A stretch of DNA of 64,000 bases, from the NCBI RefSeq assembly GCF_017498525.1, contig NZ_CP071796.1, positions 1,736,001 through 1,800,000 of the forward strand, written 5' to 3'. The DNA comes from Ottowia testudinis. Its GTDB lineage: Bacteria > Pseudomonadota > Gammaproteobacteria > Burkholderiales > Burkholderiaceae_C. A program made the position numbers and the translations under genes. Under the pieces are notes generated by a model. The model saw only the letters and a program-made list of their open reading frames with translations. It was not told where the DNA came from and searched no databases. This document shows, in pieces, positions 9,452-17,174 of this stretch; position 1 is the stretch's first letter; every line of letters begins with the position of its first letter.

Positions 9452-9781
9452 ATGAAATACCGTCGCACCCTTTTACTGACATTGATGGGGGCAGCCCTTG
9501 GCGCGGCTGGGTGCCGCAAGGCCGGCTCGGCGCACGACGCGGTGATAGGCCACCGCTACCGCAACACCACCACGTCGATGGTGGTGCGGTTTGAGCGCGA
9601 CGACATTGCAAAGGTGCAGATCGGCGACAAGCTGATGGATTACCCCTATACGCAGGAAGGCCATCGTTACACCGTCTGGACGGGCGGCAAGCCGCAAAGC
9701 GGCATCGGACTGGTGTTCGAGTTCGACGATGCGGGCAAGTTGATCAACACGCCCGCCAACGCCCACTGGGTTCGTGAATGA
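9452..9781 (+). CDS. Small putative lipoprotein, unknown function
   Basis: A 109-residue protein with an N-terminal charged and hydrophobic leader ([21 protein letters not shown]) whose Cys near residue 21 is a probable lipidation site, so it likely sits in the envelope. The mature part is short, polar and has no domain I recognise; the aromatic-rich stretch [16 protein letters not shown] is followed by beta-strand-like repeats. The frame is open further upstream, but ATG 9452 starts the signal peptide. Its stop overlaps the first possible ATG of the biotin synthase frame. Confidence 0.6.
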   Translation: MKYRRTLLLTLMGAALGAAGCRKAGSAHDAVIGHRYRNTTTSMVVRFERDDIAKVQIGDKLMDYPYTQEGHRYTVWTGGKPQSGIGLVFEFDDAGKLINTPANAHWVRE

Positions 9782-9825
9782 GGGTCACGACCTCTGAATT
9801 ACTCGCTGACAAAAAGGAGCCTGTC

Positions 9826-10854
9826 TTGATTCAATCGCCTGTGGCGTTTCATCCCCCGCATTCCCAGCGGGCTGCCAACCCAGCGCCCGAGCGCTGGTCC
9901 GTTGAGCAAATCGAAGCGCTCCTCAACCAGCCCTTCAACGACTTGCTTTGGCAGGCGCAGCAGGTGCACCGCCAGTATTTCGACGCCAACGAAGTCGAAC
10001 TGGCCACGCTGCTGTCCGTCAAGACCGGCGGCTGCCCCGAGGACTGCGGCTATTGCCCGCAATCGGTGCACTACGACACCGGCGTGAAGGCCGAGAAGCT
10101 GATGGAAAGCGGCGCGGTGAAAAAAGCCGCCGAAGCCGCCAAGGCCGCCGGCGCCACGCGCTTTTGCATGGGCGCCGCCTGGCGCGCGCCCAAAGACCGC
10201 GACATCGAGGCCGTGGCCGAACTGGTGCGCACCGTCAAGGATGTGGGCCTGGAAGCCTGCGTCACCCTGGGCATGCTGGCCGACGGCCAAGCCGAACGGC
10301 TGAAGCAGGCGGGGCTGGATTACTACAACCACAACCTCGACTGCGCGCCCGACTTCTATGGCGAAGTGATCAGCACGCGCGACTACCAGGACCGCTTGGA
10401 CACGCTGGACAGGGTGCGCGGCGCGGGCGTCAAGGTGTGTTCGGGCGGCATCGTCGGCATGGGCGAATCGCGCCGCCAGCGCGCCGGCCTGATCGCGCAA
10501 CTGGCCAACCTGCCCGATGTGCCTGAGAGCGTGCCCATCAACCACCTGGTCAAGGTCGAAGGCACGCCGCTGGCCGAGCAGCCCGATCTGGACCCGTTCG
10601 AGTTCATCCGCATGATCGCCGCCGCGCGCATCACCATGCCCACCGCGCGCGTGCGCCTGTCGGCCGGGCGCCAGCAGATGGGCGAAGCGGTGCAAGCGCT
10701 GTGCTTTCTGGCCGGCGCCAACAGCATCTTCTACGGCGAGAAGCTGCTGGTCACCGGCAACCCCGACGTGGCGGCCGATCGCGAGCTGCTGCAACGCCTG
10801 GGAATGCGTGCACAGGCCGGGGTACCCGGCGTCGAGGCGTTCGAGAAAATCTAA
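9826..10854 (+). CDS. bioB: Biotin synthase
   Basis: A radical-SAM enzyme that inserts sulfur into dethiobiotin. With the TTG start at 9826 it has 342 residues, near the usual 320-350; the radical-SAM cysteines are at 70, 74 and 77 in [13 protein letters not shown]. Later motifs include [17 protein letters not shown] and [12 protein letters not shown] 9826 is preceded by AAAGGAG at good spacing, whereas ATG 9778 (16 residues longer, overlapping the previous stop) has no visible ribosome site. No other biotin gene is in the window. Confidence 0.95.
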   Translation: MIQSPVAFHPPHSQRAANPAPERWSVEQIEALLNQPFNDLLWQAQQVHRQYFDANEVELATLLSVKTGGCPEDCGYCPQSVHYDTGVKAEKLMESGAVKKAAEAAKAAGATRFCMGAAWRAPKDRDIEAVAELVRTVKDVGLEACVTLGMLADGQAERLKQAGLDYYNHNLDCAPDFYGEVISTRDYQDRLDTLDRVRGAGVKVCSGGIVGMGESRRQRAGLIAQLANLPDVPESVPINHLVKVEGTPLAEQPDLDPFEFIRMIAAARITMPTARVRLSAGRQQMGEAVQALCFLAGANSIFYGEKLLVTGNPDVAADRELLQRLGMRAQAGVPGVEAFEKI

Positions 10855-10865
10855 GCAATTTGTGC

Positions 10866-10912
10866 CTCCCGCGCTTGCCCATCAAGCGCGAGCAGCTATG
10901 TTTAGTATAGCA
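10866..10912 (-). repeat. PR-1 palindrome downstream of bioB
   Basis: Core GCGCTTG-CCCAT-CAAGCGC at 10871-10889, followed by GAGCAGCTAT and the second small stem ending ATAGCAAT. Placed directly after a stop codon, it could act as a transcript 3' hairpin. Confidence 0.85.
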
Positions 10913-10963
10913 ATCAAGGGTCTCAGTCACCCCTGTTTGTGAAACCGTGATGACAGGCGGACT

Positions 10964-10990
10964 GGTGCGAATACCGACGGTAACCGCACC
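10964..10990. promoter_or_regulatory. 27-bp dyad upstream of the LysM gene
   Basis: Outer arms GGTGCG (10964-10969) and CGCACC (10985-10990) enclose an inner perfect palindrome TACCG-A-CGGTA (10972-10982). The spacing of about 130 bases to the next start fits an operator, but a structural RNA hairpin is equally possible. No regulator is known to me for this site. Confidence 0.35.
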
Positions 10991-11121
10991 AGCTATCCGC
11001 GCGCCGCTCTCTTTTTTAGACTGCCTTGGCAAGACGCAGGGTGCGCGCCGCGGGCCACTGCGATTCGGCGCCTGCTGCCCGCTCAGGGTTTGGCAAGCGC
11101 GTTCCAACTTCAAGGCATCCC

Positions 11122-14100
11122 ATGGCATTCATGATCTCCGACGCGCCGTTTCCACGCGTTGCACCGCCGCCGCCACCACCGCCCCCGCCGCCGCCGCGCA
11201 AGCAGGTCCATCCTGCCGTGCGCCAGCCCGCGCTGCACCAGGGCAAGCCCGACGCAGCGCCGCCCGAGCGCTACGTGCAGCACGAGGTGGAGCGGGGCGA
11301 GAACCTGACCGAAATCTCGCGCCGCTACCAGACCACGGTGCCGATGCTCGAAGCGGCCAACCCGCAGATCAAGCAAGCCGACGTCATCGAGATCGGCCAG
11401 AAGATCAACGTGCCCATCGGCGCCGACTACGGCCGGGAGCCCACGCGCAAGGTGGTCGAACCTGGCCAGACGCTGACCGACTTGGCGCGTCAGCACCCCG
11501 ACGTGTCGCCGCAGGACATCGCGCGCGCCAACCGCCACGAAATCCCCAATGCCGACCGCATTCACGTTGGCCAGGAAGTCTGGGTGCCGGCCGATCGCCC
11601 CGCCACGGCGCTGGAGCAGAAGGTCAAGGCCACCGACGATGCCGTGGCCGGCGTGGACCGCGCGCAGCAGGCCTACAACGAACTGCCCGCTGGCACCAAT
11701 CGCGCGATTCGCGATGAAGTGCACCAGGGCATCCAGCATGCCAAGGACCACCTCAAGACCGCCACGCAGGCCGAGCTGGACCTGCGCGTCAAGGCCAGCC
11801 TGCCCGCGGGCGCCCCGCCCACCGAGGCCGACCACGCCAGCGCCGGCCAGCAGATCACCGAGCGCTATCAGGCCGACCCCGGCGCGACGAAAAAGCTCGA
11901 CACCGCGCTGGACGGTCTGAAAGCCGACCGCTACCGCGCCAGCCCCGAGGGGCAGGCCGAAGCCATCGTCAATCAGGCGCGCCATGCCGGCGATGCGCCC
12001 CAGCAGATGCAGGCGTTGAACAACAGCCTGAAGACCGCCAAGTCCGAAGTGCGCGAAGCGGTGCTGAACAGCGCAGGCGGCCAACAGCTGACGCAGGACG
12101 CCGCGCGCTGGGCCACCGACCCTCTGGCCGGCGGCGACGTCCAAAAGGCCGACGACAAGGCGCGCCAGGAATTCAACGGCGCCGGCCCGCAGGTGCCGGG
12201 CGGCACGGCCATGAAGCGGCTGGAGCAGCTCACCCGAGACCTCGACCCGGCGCTGGCCGCGCGCTTGACCAGCGAAGCCATGCCCACCGTGGGCCAGTAC
12301 GTCAGCAATTACCAGGGCCAGTTCGGCAGCCAGCCGCTGGGTCCCACGGGCATGGCCAACATGCTCAAGGTGCTCGACCGGGGTGCCGACACGCCCGCCG
12401 GCAAGGCCAACATCGACAGCATGGCCCAGCGCGGCCTCTACGATCGTGATGCGCTGCGCTTGCACGTGTCGGGCGGCGGCAGTCCGGCCTACGCCGTTGC
12501 ACTGTCCCAGCAGCCGGGCATCGATTCCGCGGGCGTGTTGCAGCAGGCCTACCACGGCGTCGCCGCCTACCGCACCCAGATCACCGAGACCGCCCGGGCC
12601 TACAGCGGCCACATGGAAGAGCTGGGCTGGCTGGTGCAGAACCACGGCGGCTCGATGACGCCGCAACAGCTGCAAAAGGCCATCGCCGACTACACCCAGG
12701 ACAAAGGCCCTGGGTGGGAGGCGCAGGGCAAGGATTACCAGAAACAGCTCGCCACCCAGGGCCAAACGCTGCAAAACCAGCTGACGGCCTTGGCCCAGTT
12801 GCCGCCGGGCACGCCGGGCCGCGAAGATGCGCTGGTGGGCGCCTACAACGACCCCGCGGTCGCGCTGGCGTTGAACACGGCGTGGACGCAAAAACCCGAG
12901 TTGCTCGATGGCAAATCGGGCGACAACCTGCTCGCCATGTTGGCCGACCCCACGGTGCGCGGCTACGCCAAGCTCACCGACAACGGCAGAAAGCTCATCG
13001 CCCAGGCTGGCACGACCTTCGTCCAGAGCCAGATCAAGCAGTTCAAGAACATCGATCCGGGCGACGCGGCCAGCATGGCGCGCATGAACCAGGCGGTGGC
13101 GCGCCTGGAAAGCCCGGCATTCGCCAAATACCTGGGCGTCAAGCCCGAGGATCTGAAAAACGCGGTGGGCGAACTGCGCAAGCTCGCCCCCCAGCCGGGC
13201 GACACGCTGGAGACCGTGCAGAAGCGCCTGCAGGGCTACAACGACTTCCTGCAGAGCGACAAGGGCCTGGGCAAGAACATCGGCCTGCAATTGCGCGACC
13301 CCAAGACGGGCAACTTCGGCCTGTACGAGGGCAAGGAAGGCCTCAAGGCGTTCGACAAATCCACCCTGGCTGGACAGTTGCTGCGCGGCGCTGGCGTGGC
13401 ATTGGCCGGCGTCGGTCTGGCCAGTTCGACGGCGGTGGCTTGGGGCGACCGCTCGCCAGACCGAATCGCCAAGGTGCTGGTCGATGCCGCCGGCCTGGCC
13501 AACAAGGTGACCGAATTCCGAATCGGCACGGGCGCCCTGGCGGATGAGGGCGCGGCCAAGCTCATCGGCGGCAAAGTGGCCGGCCGTGTGCTGGGCGTGG
13601 TGGGCTCGACGTTCGACTTCATCGCCGCCGGTCGCGCGTATGCCGACGGTGATGGCGTCAAGGGCACGCTGTATGCGGCGGGCGGCGTGGGGGGCGTGAT
13701 GACGGCGCTGGCCGCCGGCGGTGTCTGGGGTGGGCCGGTGGCGTGGGCTGGTATCGCGCTGATCGGGCTGTCGGCCGCGGGTCTGATGGCGTGGGACTAC
13801 CACAAGCAGGTCAGCAAGCACGAATTCGACAATGACCACGGCGTGTCCACGCGTTTTCTTCAGCATGCGGGGCAGGACGCCAGCGGCCACGGCGGCCTGA
13901 GTGAAGCGGCCGCCCGTGCGCTGAACGACCAGAGCGGCGAAGGCTACAGCGTCATGCCGATGCTCAATCGCTATGCTGAGCTGAAAGGCATTCGGCTCGA
14001 TGACCTGGCGCAGCAGCGCAGGTTTGTCGACTGGCTCAACCAGCTGTCGCCCAGCCAGCTGGCCAGCATGCGGGACAGCATGCACCACACGCTCGACAAG

Positions 14101-14271
14101 CACGATGGCGACGTCAGCAAGATCGAGTCGACCCAGCCCGGCGATGCGACTTGGGCGCCGACGACGACCACCGTGGTCACCATGCGCGGTCCGATCATCA
14201 TCCACCACTATCCCGAATCGGTCGCGCAGATCGACGCCTTGCTGCGCAGCCTGCACGCACCCGTGCTGTAA
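11122..14271 (+). CDS. Large LysM-domain protein, effector-like architecture, function unknown
   Basis: A 1049-residue protein. A run of eleven prolines lies near residues 15-25. Two LysM domains follow at about 51-98 and 110-157, which would bind peptidoglycan or other GlcNAc polymers. The long middle is helical, Gln- and Ala-rich. Near the C-terminus two hydrophobic, Gly/Ala-rich segments (about 753-776 and 848-893) could insert into a membrane. No Sec signal peptide is visible, so delivery by another secretion system or cytoplasmic action is possible. The overall plan resembles large secreted effector or translocator-like proteins (for instance HrpK-type), but this is a weak resemblance. 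It stands alone, between bioB and the cobalamin block. Confidence 0.65.
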   Translation: MAFMISDAPFPRVAPPPPPPPPPPPRKQVHPAVRQPALHQGKPDAAPPERYVQHEVERGENLTEISRRYQTTVPMLEAANPQIKQADVIEIGQKINVPIGADYGREPTRKVVEPGQTLTDLARQHPDVSPQDIARANRHEIPNADRIHVGQEVWVPADRPATALEQKVKATDDAVAGVDRAQQAYNELPAGTNRAIRDEVHQGIQHAKDHLKTATQAELDLRVKASLPAGAPPTEADHASAGQQITERYQADPGATKKLDTALDGLKADRYRASPEGQAEAIVNQARHAGDAPQQMQALNNSLKTAKSEVREAVLNSAGGQQLTQDAARWATDPLAGGDVQKADDKARQEFNGAGPQVPGGTAMKRLEQLTRDLDPALAARLTSEAMPTVGQYVSNYQGQFGSQPLGPTGMANMLKVLDRGADTPAGKANIDSMAQRGLYDRDALRLHVSGGGSPAYAVALSQQPGIDSAGVLQQAYHGVAAYRTQITETARAYSGHMEELGWLVQNHGGSMTPQQLQKAIADYTQDKGPGWEAQGKDYQKQLATQGQTLQNQLTALAQLPPGTPGREDALVGAYNDPAVALALNTAWTQKPELLDGKSGDNLLAMLADPTVRGYAKLTDNGRKLIAQAGTTFVQSQIKQFKNIDPGDAASMARMNQAVARLESPAFAKYLGVKPEDLKNAVGELRKLAPQPGDTLETVQKRLQGYNDFLQSDKGLGKNIGLQLRDPKTGNFGLYEGKEGLKAFDKSTLAGQLLRGAGVALAGVGLASSTAVAWGDRSPDRIAKVLVDAAGLANKVTEFRIGTGALADEGAAKLIGGKVAGRVLGVVGSTFDFIAAGRAYADGDGVKGTLYAAGGVGGVMTALAAGGVWGGPVAWAGIALIGLSAAGLMAWDYHKQVSKHEFDNDHGVSTRFLQHAGQDASGHGGLSEAAARALNDQSGEGYSVMPMLNRYAELKGIRLDDLAQQRRFVDWLNQLSPSQLASMRDSMHHTLDKHDGDVSKIESTQPGDATWAPTTTTVVTMRGPIIIHHYPESVAQIDALLRSLHAPVL

Positions 14272-14385
14272 CGTGGTCCAGTGCAACGGGCGGCGGCGGC
14301 CCCGCGCCAGCGCCACGCGCCGGGGCAGTGGCGCTGCGCGGCCGCAGGTCACGTGCGTGCAGCAGCCGAACGCTACAGTGCCGGC

Positions 14386-14970
14386 ATGAAGGCGGTTCTG
14401 GCCATCGTGGTGGGCGCGCTCGCGGGCGGCTTCTTGCTGCTCGTGCTGTTGCTGGGGCTTGAGCGCGTGTTCAACGGCTGGCCGGCGGCGCTGCTGCTGG
14501 CTGGTCTGGCGTTCTTTCCGGCGTTCTGGTTGATGGCCGGGCTGGGGTGGGCGCGCGGGGCCGATGCGCGCGCGCGCGGCGCCCCGCCCTGGCTGGGTGT
14601 GCTGGGGCTGGATTGCCCGCGCTGCCGCCATGCCGCCATGCCGCCGCCCCGCAAGTGGCTGCTGGGCGGGCGGGCCACCGCGCGTTGCCGCCATTGCGGC
14701 CTGCTGCTGACCCACGACCGCTTGCCCACCATGGTGCTGCTGGCGCCGCCCCTCGCCGCGTTGCTCATGGCGCCCGTCATCGGCGGCGTGGTGCGCGGCA
14801 TTTCGCCGTGGGCGGCCATCGCCTGGCTGCAGGCCGCGGGCTGGCTGGTGACCGTGTTCATGGCGTTCACGCGGCCGTTTTTGGCATGCGAGCCGCTGGC
14901 AGCACCGCCAGCGGCCGCGCATGCGCCCGGCGGCGGCCCCGCTGACCCGCCCGATCGGAGGGCACCATGA
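14386..14970 (+). CDS. Zinc-ribbon membrane protein (CxxC-x20-CxxC type)
   Basis: A 194-residue protein with two hydrophobic segments at the start (about 4-24 and 32-52), a cytoplasmic-type zinc ribbon with cysteines 77, 80, 101 and 104, and two more membrane segments (about 115-165). The spacing of exactly 20 residues between the cysteine pairs fits the cxxc_20_cxxc family. The C-terminal tail is Pro/Ala-rich. The frame opens upstream, but ATG 14386 begins the first membrane helix. The last codons overlap the next gene as ATGA; the two proteins share the ribbon and are probably related by duplication. Function unknown. Confidence 0.65.
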   Translation: MKAVLAIVVGALAGGFLLLVLLLGLERVFNGWPAALLLAGLAFFPAFWLMAGLGWARGADARARGAPPWLGVLGLDCPRCRHAAMPPPRKWLLGGRATARCRHCGLLLTHDRLPTMVLLAPPLAALLMAPVIGGVVRGISPWAAIAWLQAAGWLVTVFMAFTRPFLACEPLAAPPAAAHAPGGGPADPPDRRAP

Positions 14971-15245
14971 AGCTCGCCTGTCCGCACTGCCATCGGCCGG
15001 CGATGCCGGCGTGGCGCAAGCTCTGTCTGGGTGCCGCGCGCAGCGTGGCGTGCGGCGCGTGTGGCCACCCGGTGTCGGTCGCCTTCTGGCCCGCCATGGG
15101 CGCGATGCTGCCGTCGGTGCTCATGGTGGGCGCGGCGTATGCACTTGCCCCGGCGAACCCGCTGGCCTTCGCCCTGGCCATGCTGCTGGGCACCGTGCCC
15201 TACGCGCTGCTGCACCTCTACGCCGTGCCGCTGGTCAAGCGCTGA
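14967..15245 (+). CDS. Small zinc-ribbon membrane protein (CxxC-x20-CxxC type)
   Basis: A 92-residue protein with a ribbon formed by Cys5, Cys8, Cys29 and Cys32, again with 20 residues between the pairs, followed by two membrane segments (about 38-60 and 66-85) and a short basic end. It is translationally coupled to the preceding gene and looks like its truncated paralogue. Function unknown; metal binding is inferred from the cysteines. Confidence 0.65.
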   Translation: MKLACPHCHRPAMPAWRKLCLGAARSVACGACGHPVSVAFWPAMGAMLPSVLMVGAAYALAPANPLAFALAMLLGTVPYALLHLYAVPLVKR

Positions 15246-15534
15246 GTTGGGGGCGCGGCATGCGCGTCCGCACCATGACGTGCGCGGCGGCCCCCGGGCG
15301 CCCGGTTACAGTCGCTCGCGCCGCCATGCACTGGGCCGCAGCCTCAAAACGCCGTCATGCCCCTGACCTCGAACTCCATCCCACCGCGCGACCCGCTGGC
15401 CAGCGGACGGCGCGGCGCGCGCTGGGGCTGCCCGGCTGCGGCGCGGCGGCCGATGGGGGCGCAGGCTGGGCAAGGCGGCGCCTGCCGTCGGCCGAAGACC
15501 CGAGCCTGCCGCGCGATAGGGCAAAAAAACAGCC
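15246..15534. other. Noncoding stretch without recognisable gene
   Basis: Short open frames exist on both strands but none has family-like residues, a convincing ribosome site or a stable length. The composition is very GC-rich. It leads into a PR-1 copy and a PR-3 element, so the whole gap 15246-15791 looks like a repeat-accumulating region. Confidence 0.5.
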
Positions 15535-15580
15535 CTCGCGCCCGCCGGTCAAGCGCGGGCAGCTATGAATTCAATAGTTC
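15535..15580 (-). repeat. PR-1 palindrome
   Basis: Degenerate left half (CGCGCCCGCCGGTCAAGCGCG), then GGCAGCTATGAATTCAATAG. The last part is identical to the copy at 47466-47518. Confidence 0.75.
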
Positions 15581-15628
15581 ACTGAGCGCATCCACGGCGC
15601 GGCGTGGCCGTGGATGCCGCGATGTGTC

Positions 15629-15792
15629 AAAACGTGTTCACGATCTCGGCGTGAGGCGGCCGGGATGCGGATGGGGGTGGGATGTCAGGCGCGATTCGCG
15701 GGCAAGGGCTCGTACCCTTGACCAGAATCGCAACGCCGCAGCCCGCCCAGGCCCGCGTCCGGACGCCCGCGACGGAATCGCAGGTGCGTTCT
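15629..15792. mobile_element. PR-3 element, copy 1 (MITE-like)
   Basis: About 164 bp. It reads AACGTGTTCACGATC at the left and ends GCAGGTGCGTTCT at the right. Its interior aligns over most of its length with the reverse complement of the copy at 43199-43347 (shared blocks GTGAGGCGGCCGGGATGCGG, CAGGCGCGATTCGC, AATCGCAACGCCGCAG, ACGCCCGCGACG). The right end runs into the stop codon of the next gene. Confidence 0.75.
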
Positions 15793-16028
15793 CAGGCCTC
15801 TTCGCCGTCCTCGCCTTCGCCGTCGTCCATCACGCCGGGTATCGGCTGGTCGTGCAGTGCCTCGATCAGGCTGGCGCGAAACTGCGCCAGGTTCTGCGCC
15901 ATGTCGTGCGGGCCCAGCGTGTCGCCGCTGTCGGCGTGCAGCAGCAGGTCGGCCTGCTCGTTCAGGATGGCGTCGATCCAGCGGTCGGCCAGGTCGGCGG
16001 CCAGCAGGGTTTTGAGGGTGTCTTCCAC
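15792..16028 (-). CDS. Small conserved-looking hypothetical protein
   Basis: A 78-residue acidic protein on the minus strand, with GTG start at 16028 preceded by AAGGAGA at ideal spacing. The sequence is helical (LLAADLADRWIDAILNEQADLLL) and ends in a run of Asp/Glu/Gly. Longer versions starting upstream are possible but would add a low-complexity Pro/Arg segment. No domain recognised; it is not part of the cobalamin pathway as far as I can tell. Its stop codon coincides with the end of a PR-3 element. Confidence 0.6.
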   Translation of the reverse strand: MEDTLKTLLAADLADRWIDAILNEQADLLLHADSGDTLGPHDMAQNLAQFRASLIEALHDQPIPGVMDDGEGEDGEEA

Positions 16029-16144
16029 GGGTTTCTCCTTGATGGGGCCTGGCGGGCTGCCGGGCCCATGCGGGCCATGCTGCCCGCGCGGTTCGACGCC
16101 GGTGTGACAGTGCCGTGGCGCCGCGGTGGAGGAGGGCGCGGCTG

Positions 16145-17119
16145 ATGTGGTGGCTGCCCCCCGACCTGAACGCCGCCGTGCTGCTGGCCTGCGCCCCCGC
16201 ACTGGCCATCGCCATCGACCGCTTGCTGGGCGAACCGGCGCTGCGCTGGCACCCGGTGGCCTGGATGGGCCGCTGGCTGGCCTGGGCCGGCGAGCGCCTG
16301 GCGCCGCGCGTGGGGGAGCCGCGGGTGCTGCCGGATTCGCGGGTTTTTGGGTTCGCGGCGCTGTCCTGGTGCGCGGCGGCGGCGGCTGTATTCGCCGTGA
16401 CCTGGATTTTTCAGGATTGGGTGCTGACACAGCCCAGCTGGCTGGCGGCGCTGGCGCTGGGCTTGTTCTTGAAGCCGCTGCTGGCCTGGGCCATGCTGCA
16501 CGACGAGGTGCTGGCGGTCGAGCGCGCGCTGACCGAATCGCTGGATGCCGGCCGTGCCCAGCTGGCGCGGCTGGTCAGCCGCGACGTAAGCGAGCTGTCG
16601 GCGCATCAGGTGCGCGAAAGCGCCATCGAGAGCCTGGCCGAGAACCTGAACGACTCGGTGGTGGCGCCGCTGTTCTGGTTCGTGCTGCTGGGGCTGCCGG
16701 GCGCGGCGCTGTTCCGCTTTGCCAACACGGCCGACGCCATGTGGGGCTATCCCGGCGAGCGCGGCGGCCGCGATTGGCAATGGGCCGGCAAATGGGCGGC
16801 GCGCGCCGACGACGTGCTGGGCTGGGTGCCGGCGCGCATCACGGCGGCGCTGATCGCGCTGCCAGCGGGCCACGCGGCCGGGCCGGGCCGCCTGCCTGGC
16901 GAAGCGGCGCGCACGCCATCGCCCAACGGCGGCTGGCCGATGGCGGCGATGGCGCTGGTGCTGGGCGTGCAGCTGCGCAAGCCGGGCGTGTACACCCTCA
17001 ACCCCGAAGGCCGCACGCCCGAGGCGGCCGATGTGCTGCGCGCCTGCGCCATCGGTTCGCGCACCGTGTTGCTGGCCACGCTGCTGGCGTACGCGGCGCT
17101 GCTGGGCCTGCTGGCGTGA
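16145..17119 (+). CDS. cbiB: Adenosylcobinamide-phosphate synthase CbiB
   Basis: A 324-residue polytopic membrane enzyme that joins aminopropanol phosphate (or aminopropanol) to adenosylcobyric acid. Typical segments are IDRLLGEPALRWHPVAWMG near residue 22, ARLVSRDVSELSAHQVRESAIESLAEN (about 141-167) and FRFANTADAMWGYP near 193. ATG 16145 follows GGAGGAGGG at good distance. The next gene, cobD, supplies the aminopropanol phosphate, so the pair forms the side-chain step. In Pseudomonas nomenclature this gene is called cobD. Confidence 0.93.
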   Translation: MWWLPPDLNAAVLLACAPALAIAIDRLLGEPALRWHPVAWMGRWLAWAGERLAPRVGEPRVLPDSRVFGFAALSWCAAAAAVFAVTWIFQDWVLTQPSWLAALALGLFLKPLLAWAMLHDEVLAVERALTESLDAGRAQLARLVSRDVSELSAHQVRESAIESLAENLNDSVVAPLFWFVLLGLPGAALFRFANTADAMWGYPGERGGRDWQWAGKWAARADDVLGWVPARITAALIALPAGHAAGPGRLPGEAARTPSPNGGWPMAAMALVLGVQLRKPGVYTLNPEGRTPEAADVLRACAIGSRTVLLATLLAYAALLGLLA

Positions 17120-17135
17120 GTTTTGATGTTTAAAT

Positions 17136-17174
17136 ATGCCGCCAGCGCTTGTCCATCAAGCGTGACCAGCTATG
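17136..17174 (-). repeat. PR-1 palindrome containing the cobD start codon
   Basis: Core AGCGCTTG-TCCAT-CAAGCGT, then GACCAGCTATGAATATT. The ATG of the PR-1 end (AGCTATG) is the apparent start codon of cobD at 17172. The usual ribosome site is therefore replaced by PR-1 sequence. Confidence 0.8.

Noticed and set aside
10855-11121. A type III regulon box (TTCG-N16-TTCG) in front of the LysM gene.
   Set aside because: No such spaced pair is present in the leader. The effector idea therefore rests on protein architecture alone.
11110-14922. A 1270-codon open frame on the minus strand across the LysM gene.
   Set aside because: It mirrors the coding strand in GC-rich DNA, is rich in His, Gln and Arg without any motif, and runs across two plus-strand genes. 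The plus-strand LysM domains are convincing.
15357-16145. A 262-codon plus-strand frame in the gap before cbiB.
   Set aside because: It passes through PR-1 and PR-3 repeats and across the minus-strand small gene, which has a good ribosome site.
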